From assembly GCA_003641795.1 (NCBI GenBank), contig QNAP01000106.1:1-6168 (forward strand): DNA of 6,168 nucleotides. The letters run 5' to 3'. Origin of the DNA: Thermotogae bacterium (GTDB lineage: Bacteria > Thermotogota > Thermotogae > UBA12178). The position numbers were made by a program, and so were the translations under genes. A model generated the notes under the pieces. That model saw only the letters and a list, made by a program, of their open reading frames with translations, had not been told where the DNA came from and searched no databases. Position 1 is the first letter of the stretch; every line of letters begins with the position of its first letter. Shown piece after piece: positions 5,619 to 6,168 of the stretch.

Positions 5619-6168
5619 TTACCGGGCTCCCCTTTCTTTCGAGGTCAGGATAACTGACCCTTTCATGGTACATATTGCTGAGCGTCTTTGTGAAGGCTTC
5701 CACTATCAGTTCCAGATCCTTCAAAGTCAAACCGGACTCATCCAGTTCCCGTTCGTTGTAGATCGTGTTGACGATGTCTCCCACTACCTCTCGTATTCTG
5801 CTGGGTCGAGGCTTTTCAATACTTCTCACCGCGGCTTCCACGCTGTCTGCCAACATTATGATTCCACTCTCTTTGAATTGTGGCTTTATACCAGGGTAGC
5901 GGAATTCCGATTCGTTCACGTTTGAGTCCAGCTCACGGGCTTTGTGAAGAAAGTAGAGTTTTGGTCTCGTACCATGATGCTGGACAACGACGTCTTCGAT
6001 CAGAAGTGGTAATCTATATTTTTTGGCCAGCTCTACACCGTATTTGACGTGCTCGTTAAGAACCAAGTTGCTGACCCATGGTGAAAGCTTTTCGTGAGGA
6101 TTCTCCCTTCCTGATTGGTTTTCAGTGAAATACTCGGGACGCCTCACTTTCCCTATGTCATGATAATA
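5578..6168 (-). CDS. pgpH: PgpH/YqfF-type membrane HD phosphodiesterase, C-terminal part (5' end outside window)
   Basis: This is the last 196 codons of a gene that enters from the right edge. The frame is open to base 6168, so the GTG near 6147 is an internal valine codon, not a start. The visible fragment begins YYHDIGK, the HD metal-binding dyad. Further HD-superfamily ligands follow: His in ENPHEKLSP (fragment residue 25), His in NEHVKYGVELAKK (40), the QHHGT pair (64-65) and Asp in MLADSVEAAVRS (108). The FRYPGIKPQ and LTLKDLELIVEAF segments are typical of the 7TM-HD family. Known members (Listeria PgpH) hydrolyse c-di-AMP to pApA at the cytoplasmic membrane; the transmembrane and extracellular 7TMR-HDED parts would lie outside the window. 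The last 41 bases overlap the start of ybeY, matching the common pgpH-ybeY order. The family call is firm. The c-di-AMP substrate is inferred from family knowledge. Confidence 0.93.
   Translation of the reverse strand, partial: YYHDIGKVRRPEYFTENQSGRENPHEKLSPWVSNLVLNEHVKYGVELAKKYRLPLLIEDVVVQHHGTRPKLYFLHKARELDSNVNESEFRYPGIKPQFKESGIIMLADSVEAAVRSIEKPRPSRIREVVGDIVNTIYNERELDESGLTLKDLELIVEAFTKTLSNMYHERVSYPDLERKGSPVIANERDSNGSGDT
5627..5632 (-). promoter_or_regulatory. Ribosome binding site supporting the TTG start of ybeY
   Basis: On the minus strand GGGGAG stands 8 bases before TTG at 5618. No comparable purine-rich site precedes the in-frame GTG at codon 5 or the ATG at codon 8. This makes TTG the best start and puts the site inside the coding sequence of the upstream HD gene. 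Confidence 0.6.

Noticed and set aside
5431..5925. Plus-strand open frame of 164 codons across ybeY and the HD gene
   Set aside because: It is antisense to two well-supported conserved genes and spans their overlap; no family resemblance.
5578..6147. Start of the HD protein at GTG 6147
   Set aside because: The frame continues upstream to the window edge and includes the essential HD dyad (YYHDIGK), so this is an internal valine and the gene is truncated by the window, not short.

Overview
The window is a tightly packed, entirely minus-strand stretch of a bacterial genome, read here from high to low coordinates. All seven recognisable chromosomal genes point leftwards. They are separated by 42 bases or less or overlap, so they look like one long transcription unit. 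The gene content (PgpH-type HD phosphodiesterase, YbeY, DUF1015, CsoR, asparaginase, AI-2E permease), the GGAGG-type ribosome binding sites, the use of TTG and GTG starts, and a base composition that looks neither strongly AT- nor GC-rich suggest a thermophilic member of the Thermotogae, perhaps Pseudothermotoga or Thermotoga. That assignment is inferred from protein flavour; no taxonomic search was possible.

Right to centre: the window opens inside the C-terminal HD domain of a PgpH/YqfF-like membrane c-di-AMP phosphodiesterase (6168-5578). It overlaps ybeY, the rRNA maturation endonuclease (5618-5181), by 41 bases. ybeY overlaps a DUF1015 protein (5184-3940) by ATGA. After 22 bases comes a small CsoR-family metal-sensing repressor (3917-3654) with a complete Cys-His-Cys copper-type ligand set. 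A 42-base gap holding a perfect 8-bp hairpin and a six-G tract leads to a cytoplasmic L-asparaginase (3611-2613). That gene overlaps an AI-2E family permease (2623-1595) by 11 bases. Six bases later comes a secreted or membrane-anchored protein with one C-terminal TPR (1588-275).

Left end: the operon stops at 275. Beyond it lie a small hairpin whose T-run faces the plus direction and the N-terminal part of an IS transposase reading off the left edge. The transposase's open frame has no normal start. The only nearby ATG is in another frame, so the element looks frameshifted or decayed.

Functionally, the right end is the widely conserved pgpH-ybeY housekeeping pair (second-messenger turnover and ribosome maturation). 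The genes after it are less conserved partners. I see no defence system, CRISPR array, tRNA or rRNA, and no convincing new multi-gene system. The points most worth checking are the DGHHR motif of the DUF1015 protein (possible ParB/SerK-like chemistry), the candidate CsoR operator in front of the asparaginase gene, and the unusual architecture of the TPR protein.
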